From a virus: a DNA stretch of 23,239 nt. The position numbers and the translations under genes are program-made. Below the pieces are notes generated by a model, which worked only from the letters and a program-made list of their open reading frames with translations, searched no databases and was not told the DNA's origin. Location: positions 1 to 23,239 of IMG/VR virus record IMGVR_UViG_3300037963_004406; one strand, written 5' to 3'. Shown here one piece after another: positions 9,901 through 18,900 of the stretch. The first letter of the stretch is position 1; each line of letters opens with the position of its first letter.

Positions 9901-11299
9901 ATACTTCTACATCATATAATCTAGCATCATATCTAGAGGTTGATGCTCCAACAACTCTATTTTCATTGAAGTCAAACACTCTTGCATGACCAATTGTATC
10001 TCCTGCTTCTGCTCTATTGACACCTAACCTTTGATCTTTCAGATTAATTTGATAATTTTCAAATCCGATTGTAGGAGATCCATATACGTTCTCTATTTTT
10101 GCAATATTTCCAACTCTAACTGGAAGAGATATATTTTCTTTACTACGAACTGTTCTTGGTTTTATGGCATCAAGAGAAACAGTTGCTTGTGTTTCAATTT
10201 CATTTCCTCTTACATATGCCTTTCCAGGTGAAATCTGAATGGTATAAATTTGATCAGATGGAGTATTTCCATTTTTAGTTAATTGATTGCTATAATATAA
10301 ACCTCTATTACCCAATCTATCATTTAACGATTCTCTAAGTTCAATTTTAAATGGTTTAGTGTAGTAATCGCCAGACTCATCATATGTTCTTCTTGCCAAT
10401 TCATCTTTAAAAGTGGCAAATTCTGTTCTTTGTACAAATTCTTCTCTGCCACCATCTGCAACTCTCATCAATTCGACGAAGTTTAGATCATCAGCATCAG
10501 TTAATGCTTTTTTGGTGAGCGTGACTGCAAGTCTAAATCTATCTGCTCCAGGAGCAGACTCATTTGAAAAACCTTTGGCGTTATCAAAAAGATCACTATT
10601 TACAGATGATGCACTTACAATTTCTTCTGTTACATTAAGTCCAACTCTATAATTTGGTGAGTTAGTATATTGATCAAGAATAATTGTACTAGATGGAACT
10701 TTAACAAAGTAACCTCTGATAAAGTAGATACCTTCACTAATTGATGCAGAAGAACCGGTTCTAACTGCTTCTGATGCTATTGTTCTAGCAAATAGACTAC
10801 CTGCAGCAATCCTAGTATTTGAATACTCAATATCGGATTTGGTTATTAAATTTTCTCCATCAAGGAATTCCGCAGTAACTGCATCCGATCCAGATTTTTT
10901 ATACTTAATATAAAGAGTATCGTATCCATCAACAGACTCAATATCAGTTAATTTATTGACTACGTTAGCAGTAACACCTGAAGTTTCACCTTCAATTTCT
11001 ATTTCATTAGTTGCCAGATATTGAGTGTAGAGTCTTACTGGAATATTTAAAAATTGAGGATCAATACGAACGGCAAAATAAGAAGTATCTAAAAATGTTC
11101 CACCAGGAATAACCATGGACCCTTCTTTGAAGAAGTATTGTCCAAATCTTTCAATTTGATTTTGTAAAATTGATTGTAGAGTTGTTAATTCTCTAGACTG
11201 AACTGGAAATCCAGGTTTGAAGAGAACTTTATTGTAGTTGTTATCTTCACTAAAATCATCAAAATAAGGGGAAACATTTAAATTGGTATTCTGGGTCAT
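3992..11299 (-). CDS. Very large tail/baseplate structural protein with DUF4815-like N-terminus, 2435 residues
   Basis: The N-terminus (LNVSPYFDDFSEDNNYNKV, then LFKPGFPVQSRELTTLQSIL) matches the start of DUF4815-type proteins, found as large virion proteins in marine T4-like phages; the family name is from memory. About residues 1115-1190 contain the conserved block LEEYTTLSLLETDTKN and KFKSGFFVDNFKDH. PNTRYYVFMENVDMNAYAVP lies near 1420. A proline linker (PPPDPPPDPP, about 1655-1665) precedes GDPLAQSFLIT, which opens a beta-rich, possibly carbohydrate-binding-like, region with VYLQSGNEYALVLISPTSKY. A Gly-Gly-Ser-Gly-Tyr module is at about 1928-1990. The C-terminal 110 residues (SLYVQFDGHREAEADFHVFY) form another compact domain. 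There is no signal peptide or membrane segment. It follows gp8 by four bases, where T4 has gp9-gp12, so it may combine peripheral baseplate and fibre-attachment roles. That role is inferred from position. Confidence 0.93.
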   Translation of the reverse strand: MTQNTNLNVSPYFDDFSEDNNYNKVLFKPGFPVQSRELTTLQSILQNQIERFGQYFFKEGSMVIPGGTFLDTSYFAVRIDPQFLNIPVRLYTQYLATNEIEIEGETSGVTANVVNKLTDIESVDGYDTLYIKYKKSGSDAVTAEFLDGENLITKSDIEYSNTRIAAGSLFARTIASEAVRTGSSASISEGIYFIRGYFVKVPSSTIILDQYTNSPNYRVGLNVTEEIVSASSVNSDLFDNAKGFSNESAPGADRFRLAVTLTKKALTDADDLNFVELMRVADGGREEFVQRTEFATFKDELARRTYDESGDYYTKPFKIELRESLNDRLGNRGLYYSNQLTKNGNTPSDQIYTIQISPGKAYVRGNEIETQATVSLDAIKPRTVRSKENISLPVRVGNIAKIENVYGSPTIGFENYQINLKDQRLGVNRAEAGDTIGHARVFDFNENRVVGASTSRYDARLYDVEVYTNITVGLALDAAESAFVQGAYSGSSGYVVSAVSDGTVLTLSGVRGDFQLNEPLEINGLPVGRNITALRKFDFSDVKSLHRTVGVSTFAGDLVLSREKESFSQKSNFTINHTTGKVTSTSISDFRSLVNVGDIVRYPQQSGTVPTFNRVTAVGTNELTIAGIASVTGICDGLLNKTLTTNDFDIIIPALQQSDKPGYRVPLPNQYVSSINLLDSTCIVRKQISKNITNLNEFTFNISDLGDNDLKFEPFTNATYTLTWETGQIEVLQEAQAELNANLTTLTLKGLSRTGNGTLTFTAKRTRLLSKTKTIARCQQLIISRSKLTGSGIGATTFDNGLDGPNQNGGSQFPYGTRIEDREISLNFPDVTRVLGVFQSNGNGDATLPSFTVSSQSDTFTNNVVVGEQIIGSSSGAVARVVNVLGAAQLEFVYENQKAFEVTESFTMMNSGIVGTIGSIVIGDSNLLNSYRLDSGHREDYADFSRIIRKKGVIEPTRRLKIIFDRFETNESAGTVENINSYNGLDYSKDIPTIIDQPASDFIDIRPKVAPYSTASTKSPFDFDSRSFTASSSETIVSNKTIVLDYSYYLGRIDRLYLNREGTFELITGTPSENPKAPVRNDEAMEIGMMFLEPYIFDAKQNAKIRLIPHKRYTMKDIGVLESRIKNLEEYTTLSLLETDTKNLSVKDSNTGLDKFKSGFFVDNFKDHANHNLTGDSFFDIDRQRRECRPRSTERNVSLGFETASTAQDPLNADFAWASDFEDFNITRGGPGLTLAFEEVSYIDQPLASRTENLNPFHITLYTGVVTLTPESDFWVEENLMDISNSTQIDTAFNAIAELLGVEDRENGGMASSVWNTSEVNWTGRELLTEDVVEGSAQLVGTTRRQRGRRITTTQTFTENFAQTFQASGLETVTALELDSVDQLTSLGNTVVSTETIFTVRSRNIEINAVNLKPNTRYYVFMENVDMNAYAVPKRLPITMSTGSFIAGQTIESIDFFATASQSLSDADSARIIARVAQANHKIGPFNAPTDTYSDLSSTYSNTTTILNIDTADLALLTRPDRLGWVRPGQLLASNSGQGVVDNIELVTDDTGTLIFSMHIPDPINPSNPRFSTGVNNISITTSPTNASILDPGESRVNVSYNSSGIRQNLQEQVLSIRQPQIQQQIIAENQPITRIEQDLDVGRERDEVNVVVIPPPDPPPDPPVRWGDPLAQSFLITPEMGADGVFITSGDAFFKTKDPDIPVTFQIRTMRDGSPTNTVVPFGQSVVKSEDVNLSEDGSVPTRFTFNTPVYLQSGNEYALVLISPTSKYLTYITRMGEVDLLLDSVYNRQPYLGSLFKSQNSTTWDPSQLEDLKFTLYKAKFPVNTPSSVVFYNNELPIGKIRKNDPITAFSKRQTVSIAATTSVFAPGTTITQGNAATSADIFASGGPVGLGTTSTSLTGAGIGITQGTFTGIGFTSLSGNGSGLQATINTTAASGIGTITVTNGGSGYQVGDLLLTNNIGASGSGARVTVGIVTETNTLILDNVTKSFAVGVAMTHTNGGGSTADISAPTAVNNDPVRDGLTFEVDHRNHGMHAGGNVVKINNVISDTIPTSLTAKIDNDSTTIDVVDAAAAGLATFEGVAVSGVHTGYVKIDKEIISYNAINSNEITITAREFDSTLKTDHSEGAFVNKYEFNGVSLLKINKEHTLDNRDKTFNSYLVGIDNASKAFDKTIQGGGAQVEASQNIPFEYVRPDLNVIAPTGTSLSARIKTTSGTSISGSEASFADKGYENVAINKLNNLDDPRIVASKSNEFNILGDNKSFALELTLQTANENVSPIIDLESANIILMSNLVNDEVEDYRTDSRARLSGLDPNSGIYETQKINLEFASNSLYVQFDGHREAEADFHVFYKLFNSGGSDNDQVYIPFNGDGSPDKVINPNDGYNNFSDYKFTADNVPQFNSFMIKVVMTSTNQAKVPRFKNFRAIALRSFENE
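4890..5135 (-). repeat. Module 'TTIDV..G..KID.EIISY' in the 2435-residue protein, shared with gp7 homologue
   Basis: Inside the large gene, residues about 2055-2136 read STTIDVVDAAA, then GYVKIDKEIISYNAI, ITITAREFD and a histidine-containing tail. The pattern 'T.i.V.d..gf...g.l.Id.EiisYt.......t..RgfdgT...H' recurs in the gp7 homologue at about 15290-15095 and 23100-22965. The similarity is at the protein level, by eye. Confidence 0.5.
5330..5515 (-). repeat. Gly-Gly-Ser-Gly-Tyr module in the 2435-residue protein
   Basis: This segment reads TITVTNGGSGYQVGDLLLTN, then GSGARVTVGIVTETNTL. It fits the same 'i..v.v.nGGsGY..gd.l......GsGA..tv.v' pattern found in gp8 (two copies) and in the gp7 homologue (many copies), and is probably a small beta unit. 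Confidence 0.6.
6300..6340 (-). other. Polyproline interdomain linker in the 2435-residue protein
   Basis: On the coding strand this GC-rich stretch encodes PPPDPPPDPPVRWGD. It sits between a charged segment rich in Q/E/R/V and the beta-rich region starting GDPLAQSF, so it probably marks a rigid linker between two structural halves. On the plus strand the same bases contain repeated GGATCC and GGTGG units. Confidence 0.7.
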
Positions 11300-11303
11300 T
11301 TGT

Positions 11304-12899
11304 TTAGAACTCTACTACAATTTTTACTTCTTCTTTTTGTGATGCCGATCTGGTGATCGGAGCCCTATTGTCTATATAGATGATTTCTCCAGAGTATTTT
11401 TTTACTTCTGGATTTGCTTTTCCATCGTTAAATGTTTGTCCTAACTGTTTAGGTTCCCCACCAATAATCAATGAAGAAACATTATCCACGCTAATATCAG
11501 GCACTAGTGGAGATCCACTTGCAGCACCTTGAATTGCATTCGTATCTGCGCCATCGTCTTCTCCAGCAAAATCATATAATCTATTTCCAGCAGTTCCAGC
11601 ATATGTGGAAGTTACAAACCCAACAGGTTGATAATATCGCAAAACACCAGTATCAGGATTCCAAGAGGCAACATAACCGATTGCTCTTGCAGTCGTGACA
11701 CCAGAGATGGTGACTTCCTGAGATATCTGAGAATTTACATTATAAACAGTGCCTGCAGTAGTTCCTCCACCAACCCCAGGTTTCAACTTTAATGCTCCCA
11801 AAGTAGTTGCTGTTTGATCTGTGTAAAAATTATTTCCAGTATATTGAAGTGGATTTTTTACGACACCAACTCTGGAAAAGTTATTTCCAGTGATATAATC
11901 ATCTTCACTATCATACTTAGAGTACAACATAACTCGTAATGCACCAAGTTCACGATAAATATCATGTCCATGGCCACCTTTTGGTGGAATTATGACTTCA
12001 AACTCGGCACCCGTTCCAGCAGTCAGATCAGTTATATCTTCCGGAGTAAAGTTTATTAGTCCCTTAGTATATCCTGTTCCGCCGTTTTCCATTGTGATCG
12101 CTGTAACCTGACCACCGGAAATTGTAACTGTGGCGGTTGCTCCAGTTCCATTTCCAAGAATTGGAACTCCAGTAATATCTCCGCTAGAAAGACCTCCAGT
12201 TTTTTGATATCCAGATCCCAGTTTTTTGACGATTACAGTCTCAATTTTTCCGTCAACAGCAGCATCCTTAACAAGTGCTGTTTCTCCTGCACCCCAATTT
12301 GCCGGAACTGGTATGTAACTATCTGTGGTAAATTTAATAATTTCAGCAGGAGTTAAAGTATACAAATATTTCCAACGATATCCATCATCAATAGTACCCG
12401 CTTGAGCAACTGCAGCTGCTACAAAATTTGGTTCATATAAGGATTTTTTTCCATTTGGTTTACTTTCATTAGCACCATTATTCACGCAAAGATAAACTTT
12501 AAATTCAGAGTTAATTACATAGTAATTTGAATTATAAAGTGTCTTTGAGTTTGATACTAAAGCACCGTTATCAATATCAATGTCATGCTTGTACATGTCA
12601 TACGTGGTTCCAACCGTCCAATTCCTTCTTGGTATGACTCTTGCCACATCACTAGAAGTGACTTTCTTCATAAACATCATACTATCATGGTATGACATTT
12701 CCTGTTCAAATGAATCTTTAGGATCTGGTTGATTTGTAGACCAATCTGAGGTCCCATAATTATCAACTAAAGTGTTTGTTGGGTTGGGGTGACCCAAAAA
12801 CGTGTAGTAGTTATTGGCAGTTGTGCCAATGCCTGTGAAACTTTTAACGAAAGTCTCAGCATTCAATATTCTAAATTGATCAGTAATTATAGCTGGCAT
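11304..12899 (-). CDS. 8: Baseplate wedge protein gp8 homologue with inserted modules
   Basis: This is a T4 gp8-type baseplate wedge subunit of 531 residues (T4 334). In T4, a gp8 dimer joins gp10, gp7, gp6 and gp53 in the wedge. Matches to T4 gp8 as recalled: VIPRRNW at 88-94 (T4 VIPRRDW), DGYRWKYLYTLTP at 172-184 (T4 DGYVWEYLFEIPP), YIPVP near 195 (T4 YIVVP), FSRVGVVKNPLQ near 341 (T4 FRQISIITNPLE), and the C-terminus YSGEIIYIDNRAPITRSASQ ending KEEVKIVVEF (T4 HSGEMIYMENRPPIIMAMDQ ending TEEINILFTF). The extra length lies mainly at about 220-308, a double GSGY/GTGY module, and about 370-490, a beta-rich, glycine-rich stretch. The ATG at 12899 follows a late promoter motif. No clear Shine-Dalgarno is seen. 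The stop is four bases from the next ATG. Confidence 0.95.
   Translation of the reverse strand: MPAIITDQFRILNAETFVKSFTGIGTTANNYYTFLGHPNPTNTLVDNYGTSDWSTNQPDPKDSFEQEMSYHDSMMFMKKVTSSDVARVIPRRNWTVGTTYDMYKHDIDIDNGALVSNSKTLYNSNYYVINSEFKVYLCVNNGANESKPNGKKSLYEPNFVAAAVAQAGTIDDGYRWKYLYTLTPAEIIKFTTDSYIPVPANWGAGETALVKDAAVDGKIETVIVKKLGSGYQKTGGLSSGDITGVPILGNGTGATATVTISGGQVTAITMENGGTGYTKGLINFTPEDITDLTAGTGAEFEVIIPPKGGHGHDIYRELGALRVMLYSKYDSEDDYITGNNFSRVGVVKNPLQYTGNNFYTDQTATTLGALKLKPGVGGGTTAGTVYNVNSQISQEVTISGVTTARAIGYVASWNPDTGVLRYYQPVGFVTSTYAGTAGNRLYDFAGEDDGADTNAIQGAASGSPLVPDISVDNVSSLIIGGEPKQLGQTFNDGKANPEVKKYSGEIIYIDNRAPITRSASQKEEVKIVVEF
11980..12245 (-). repeat. Two tandem Gly-rich GxGY modules inserted in gp8
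   Basis: Residues about 220-308 of gp8 read IVKKLGSGYQKTGGL, then GTGATATVTISGGQVTAITM, then ENGGTGYTKGLINF and GTGAEFEVIIP. Two copies of the 'v....GsGY..........G.GA..tv' unit lie side by side, at a place where T4 gp8 has an unrelated, shorter stretch between its YIVVP and FRQI motifs. Similar units are numerous in the adjacent gp7 homologue. Confidence 0.7.
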
Positions 12900-12928
12900 G
12901 TCCAGAAAGGTTCTTTGACAATTTTGAT

Positions 12929-12936
12929 TATTTATA
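12929..12936 (-). promoter_or_regulatory. T4-type late promoter motif TATAAATA
   Basis: The minus strand reads CTGTATAAATAATC in the 42-base gap between the gp7 homologue stop (12942) and the gp8 ATG (12899). The core is an exact TATAAATA, the T4-type late promoter element. It would start a transcript about 20 bases before gp8 and drive gp8, the 2435-residue gene and the following small gene. Confidence 0.7.
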
Positions 12937-12941
12937 CAGAA

Positions 12942-15900
12942 TCAGTAAGCCAATCTATATTGGGTCTGTCTTCTGACATAAGTGGAGGTTGATAAACCGG
13001 AATTACCATTACTGGTTTGAGCAGTAAATGTTTTTGCCACTCCAGCGTTTCTAGCGAAACTCATTGATCCCCAACTCATGCAACCATGACTTGTGCTGTG
13101 TGTAGAGAGACCTGCGGTGCTAATTCCACTCAATGATTGAACATTTGAGTAAATTCTTGCAGTGGTGGTATTAAGTTCATCAACTTTGTGTGCATAATAT
13201 ACACCATTAATATAATCTGTAGATTCTCCTACAGGATCATTAAGTGGTGAATCAAGAATGGAAGTAACGCCACTACCTATGAGTGTCTTATCCACGACGA
13301 AATAGTCACCAGTTGAAATACCTGATATTGTAATTTTTGATGGCGTTGCAGGATTGGCAAAAATTACTGGATCTACAACAACATCAAAGTACAACATTGG
13401 TGTAGTAGTATTGATTCCAGTATTAGAAGCACCAATACCAGTAATTAAATTATAATCACCTTCAAATGTAACGCCATTTATAGTTTCAGTTATCGCATTA
13501 CCAGTTGTTCCGACTCCAACAATCAAAATGTCATCAAAAATACCACCAAGATCATCAGTTCTAGTAAAGGACCAGGCATCTTTGACCCACATTTTTGTAT
13601 CAGTGGCAGCAACTCCTGCAATAATATTAGTGTTAGGGAAAATTGCGGGTTCTAAGTAATCTCTTGCTTTTGATATTGGTGAACCATCAATAATTAAGTC
13701 ACTAGTTTGCTTTCTCCACATAGTTGGTCTTACAAAATTGCTATTAGTAACTATTCCAACACCAGCATAAATGTTTGTTTCTACAGTATCAGCAGCAACT
13801 ATTTCATGGACTGTTCTGTTATTCTGTGGTGGAACTCCATCGACCCACTTTTGCAATCTTAAAACATCACCAATCTTAATAGTTTGATCAACATCATTTG
13901 TTCTATAATCAGCATCAGAACCAGTATAGAAATATAACTTAAATTTAGATCCAGCGTCAGGAGCAGTTATAAAGGTAATCTTTGTACCACCACTAAATGT
14001 GTAATCTATATCTGGTTTTTGTAAAACATCGTTAATAAACATTAACAGATTATTCTGGAGGATAATGCCAGATCCTGCTTCAGCAACAATACTATAGAAC
14101 TCTTTATTGATTTGAGTTCTTGTGATGTTGAAATCTTTTCTGAATCCATTAAATTCAGAACTAAAATCATCAAGTTCTAAGAGTTGTCCAAATGTCCATC
14201 CAGCAAATTTATCTTGATATTTGGATGCAACTGTAACTTTTAGTGGGAAAGTAGTAACACCAACAGATTGGAATTCTAATCCAGTCAGTTCCAGAACATC
14301 ATCAACTTCATAACCTATACCGTTTTCTGCTAATTGGAAATCAAGTATAGATCCTCCTACTCCAACTGTAACATCTAAGGTTGCTCCGGATCCATTTCCA
14401 CCTGTAAGTGGCAGGTTCTTATATGGTCCTGGAGGTGTTATAATTACTGTCGGTGGAGAGGTAGCAGTATATCCAGAACCCGCTGCAACTACATTAAATG
14501 AGGTTATAGCACCATCAGTAACAACAGCAGTGATCGATGCTCCAACTCCAGTTGTAGATGCAATTGAAACTCTAGGAGGCACCAGGTAACCTGCACCACC
14601 GCCAGAACTTCCTATACCAACAGCAGTGACAGCACCAGAACCATTAATGAATACGGTCGAAGCAGATCCTGCTCTTGGGACCTGATACCCTACTCCAGTT
14701 GTAGTAATACCAGCAACTTCATTGATAATACCACCCTTAGGTAAATCATCAGGAAGAGATCCGGTAAATTCAATAGTTGATGCAGCACCAACAGAACCTC
14801 CAATTAGTGTATAGTCAGATTGCAATAGTGAACCTACATCATTATAGAAAGGTCTCTGGAAAATATTGTTAATTAAGAATGCACCAAAACTAGTGTTGAT
14901 TCCAGTGGCATCTTGAGTATTTACTGTTAAATCAAACGTATCCTTAGTGCCATCAAATTCCTCGGAGATATCATCAACTATTTTATTGCTGCTATAGTCT
15001 AATCTGTAGAATATTCTTCCACTGAAAACACTGGAGTCATATGGAGCATCTTTAAAATGAATTTTACCCTTTTGTATTCTGTAATCACCAGACAATACTG
15101 TAAGTGCTGCTCCAACTAAGTGAGCGGCAGGAGAAGTTCCCATGAATCCACGTTCTACTGAAAGTGAATTGGTTGATCCAACACCAACTGAAGAAACCTT
15201 AAATATTTCATCATCAACCTTTAGTAATGAGTTACCAACAAATTTTGTTGGATCATTTACATAAATTTCAGCATGTGCTGATCCAATTGCTGAAGAAAGT
15301 CCCACGGTTACATTCTTTCTTGCAATTGGACTCTGGATCATATTGTCAATAGTAATTAATCCTCTAGTTATTGCAAGTTCACTCTCGACTGCTAAACTAT
15401 GTTCTGTTCCTATTCCAGTTATAGTTGAGAATCCAATCGTATGTGGTGTTGACAATTTAGACTCAGATGATCCCATTGAGAGTTTAAATGTATTGTCTGT
15501 TATTTTTACCACATAGACTTCATTAGGAAGTTGTACGGTAGTATTAATTCCTATTCCTATGGAATGAGTGGCAGCAATACCAATCGGTCCCGAATCTTGG
15601 GTGTAAATTAATCTTTCACCAGTATAGAAATTATGATCATTGATTGTAATTATATCAGTGGTTGTATCGATAGCAGTAGCAGGATCAAACACATGATTAA
15701 GCATAGTGTTTGATTCATTCAGTAATGTGAATGTGCTCAAACCTACAATTCCACCACCAGTTGATGTAGTAAATCCAGTAAATTGAGGACTAATGTCATC
15801 AATCATCAAAACTTTGTTAGTTACTGACTCGTTAGAATCGATAAGTTTTTTATTTTTAAATTTAACAATCTTTGAGAAGTTTGGATTGGTAGTATCTTCA

Positions 15901-18900
15901 GTAACAAAATCATAGAAGAATAATTCATGAACTGACGCTTCATTTAACAATACTAGGTTAAGTGCCAGATCACTCTTAATAGTTGTCATTCCAACTGATG
16001 GAATAGCAATATTACTAATTTCATATTCTGCAAAGTTTTTGTATCCAGAAACATGTGCAAGACTGTTTACTGGTTCATTCCATGTTTCATATGGAACTGG
16101 ACCCCTTATTGCATATGAGAATCTTTGATAGAAATCATTATCATGTAATCTTTGATCAGTATTATTTAATTTTCCAATATCATTTCTCCATGTTTTAATA
16201 TCTTCAAATGTGCTTGACACTTTAAGATCAAAATCATAGTCCACTAGAGATGATACTGACGCTTTGAGATTACTAGCATTTCCTTTAATAAGATCATTTC
16301 TTTCAAACTCACCATTGACATCAATTATTTTTAAAGTATCATTAGATTCATTAAACTCAACTACAGTTGCAGAAGCACCTGATTGATTGGTGATCTTTTC
16401 CCCTTTTTTATAGATTGCCTTTTTAAATGTTGGTGTAAGTGTCGGTATGTCTTCTGATTTAATAACTCTTCCAAAATTGTTTGATGCATCAAATACTCCA
16501 CCAGATTGAGCAATACCGATTATTGAATATGTAATACTTTCAGCACCACTTGTAGTGTTAATTCCAATAATCGGGAAACTTCTATAAGCATAGTCACTGG
16601 AATTGTATCCTTGACCAGTGCCGGAAAGAATCGCTATGTTCTCAACAAAGACATTATCTCCAACTTCAAACGGGAATGGATTTGAAGTAGTAAATCCAGT
16701 GTTTGCAGGTGCTTTAATTGAAATTCTGTTCTGAGTGCTTCCAATGGAAACTGCACCAGTTACACTAAAACCATTTGTATTATTAATTGCAACTACCTTT
16801 GAATCAAGACTCAAACCACTAGATCCAAAAATAACGTCAACGGAAACAACAGCATTTCCTAAAACTTTAACGTCAAATGTTGCCTCTGGGTGACCAGGTA
16901 CTATAACTTTAGGAGCACTATTATAGTTTTTACCACCACTTGTAACTCCAACTTCACTCAAAGTTAAATTATCTTCCAATGATAAAAGAATTTGAGATTT
17001 TGCCTTAGGTGTTAAAGTTTTATCTTCTGGAATTTCAATTCCAGAGAACTTGATTTCTGTATCTAATATAGTTCCAATACCATCTGATTCAACTACAAAC
17101 TCAGCGCCATAACCGGTTGTTGTTCCTACAGAAGTAACCACTGGCAAAGTCTTAATATTATTACCATAGTCAAAGATATCTAATGAATGTATTCCACCTA
17201 TAGCACCACTGGCATTAGTAGAATATAATGCAGTTGCTAAACCGGATTGATTATATGATGCACTCTCAACTTTATTTTTAAGATTGAATGTGAAGGTAGT
17301 AGTAGCAGAACCTATAATATTATATTTGCCATTGTACAATGAATCTTGCACAACAATACTAGATTCACCAACAGTAAAGATATCTTTTGTTTTATAAACA
17401 TTTGCACTAGACCCTTCTACTTTATAATATAAAACTTTAGGAAGAGAGTCTGCAATAGAAACATTGACAACTGCATCTGCAGCACCAGGTTTTTTCTTTC
17501 TTTCTATGAGTTTGGATTCATATCTTGATTTATAATTTCTATCTGTATAGAAATTAATATCATAATTTGCAAGAGTGGTATCTGAAACAGCGATAGAAAC
17601 TTGGGTTCCTTTTGTTACAACAATTTTTGGATCTACTTTTGCGAGTTGGAATGTTCCCGATCCTGCAACAGATGGGAAATTAATATGTTGTGCGGGATAT
17701 GAAGTTGCTGATGAATAATTTTCAGCAAGTCTAATCTTATCATTTGAGTATTTGATCGCATAGTAAATACGACCGTTAGTTGGCAGACTTCCTATTATTG
17801 TAGACCCGGCAACATATGAAACTGCATCACCAGTATTAAAGTCATGATCTTCTATTGTTATCGCTGAAGTGATATCAGTTGTTATTCCAGTAGTACTAAC
17901 CCCAGTAACATCAACATTAATAGGATCTACAATGAGTTTTCTCATATTTTCATTGTATCTGAATACAACCTCATCGGTGACGCTTGGAGTCACGTCTAAT
18001 GTAATCGTATCTCCAGGAATCAATCCATGAGCCAGTCCAGTCATGACTGTGGCGTTTCTGCGTTTTGTGTCTGCAGTTATCCTATTAACTTTTTTGGTAA
18101 ATTTAGCATTTTTTCCATCTACTGACACAAAATGAAGATAATTTGTGGCAACTCCCACTCTTGAAGTAGCAACTCCTAAGAAATCAGTTCCAAGATTTAC
18201 AGCAAAAAGATTACTATAATCTGAAAGTTTAAATCTAGCAAAATTAGATGCATCATTAGTTCCTATTCCAACTGCTCCCTGAAGATGAGAAGCAGTGATC
18301 GATCCTCCATAGGAAACATACTCTAATTCATCTCCAGACCTAAATGGATGATTTCTTATATAAATCGCTCTTGGTGGGACAGATTTCGTTATATTGAAAC
18401 TTCCAGCAGTGCCAACTATGACAGCACTGTACTGTGATCCAACACCAACAGACTCTTCTGGACTGAAGTGTTTAGTAGTTCCAACTTCAAAATTAACACC
18501 GTTTAACTTTTTGTCTACTTCAAAATCAAAGTTATATTCTTCTCTATGTACTGTAGAACTTGCTGAATGTGCCGATTCTGCTCCATTCTCTTTTCTAGAA
18601 ACTCTGTAATTATTATTAATTCTATCAATAAAAATAATCTTCATTCTTTCGGTGCCAATACCAATTATATCACCAACCCCAAATTTGCCTTTTGATGGTC
18701 CATCGAATAGATTGATAGCAGTAACAATTCCTGTTACAGAGGTAGCACCAATTGCAGTTGTTAAAACACTAGTTACAGAGGCAACTCCAACTTTATAGAA
18801 ACCTTCAATGTTCTTATATGTGCCAGTGGATACACCGCTAATTTCAATTACATCTCCATTTGAATAAGTGTGAGGAACTGTGGATATTGCAGTTACCTTT

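Noticed and set aside
11330-11370. GATC-containing inverted repeat as a terminator after gp8
   Set aside because: It lies within the gp8 coding sequence, is short, and has no following T-run on the coding strand. I saw no convincing intrinsic terminator in the window.
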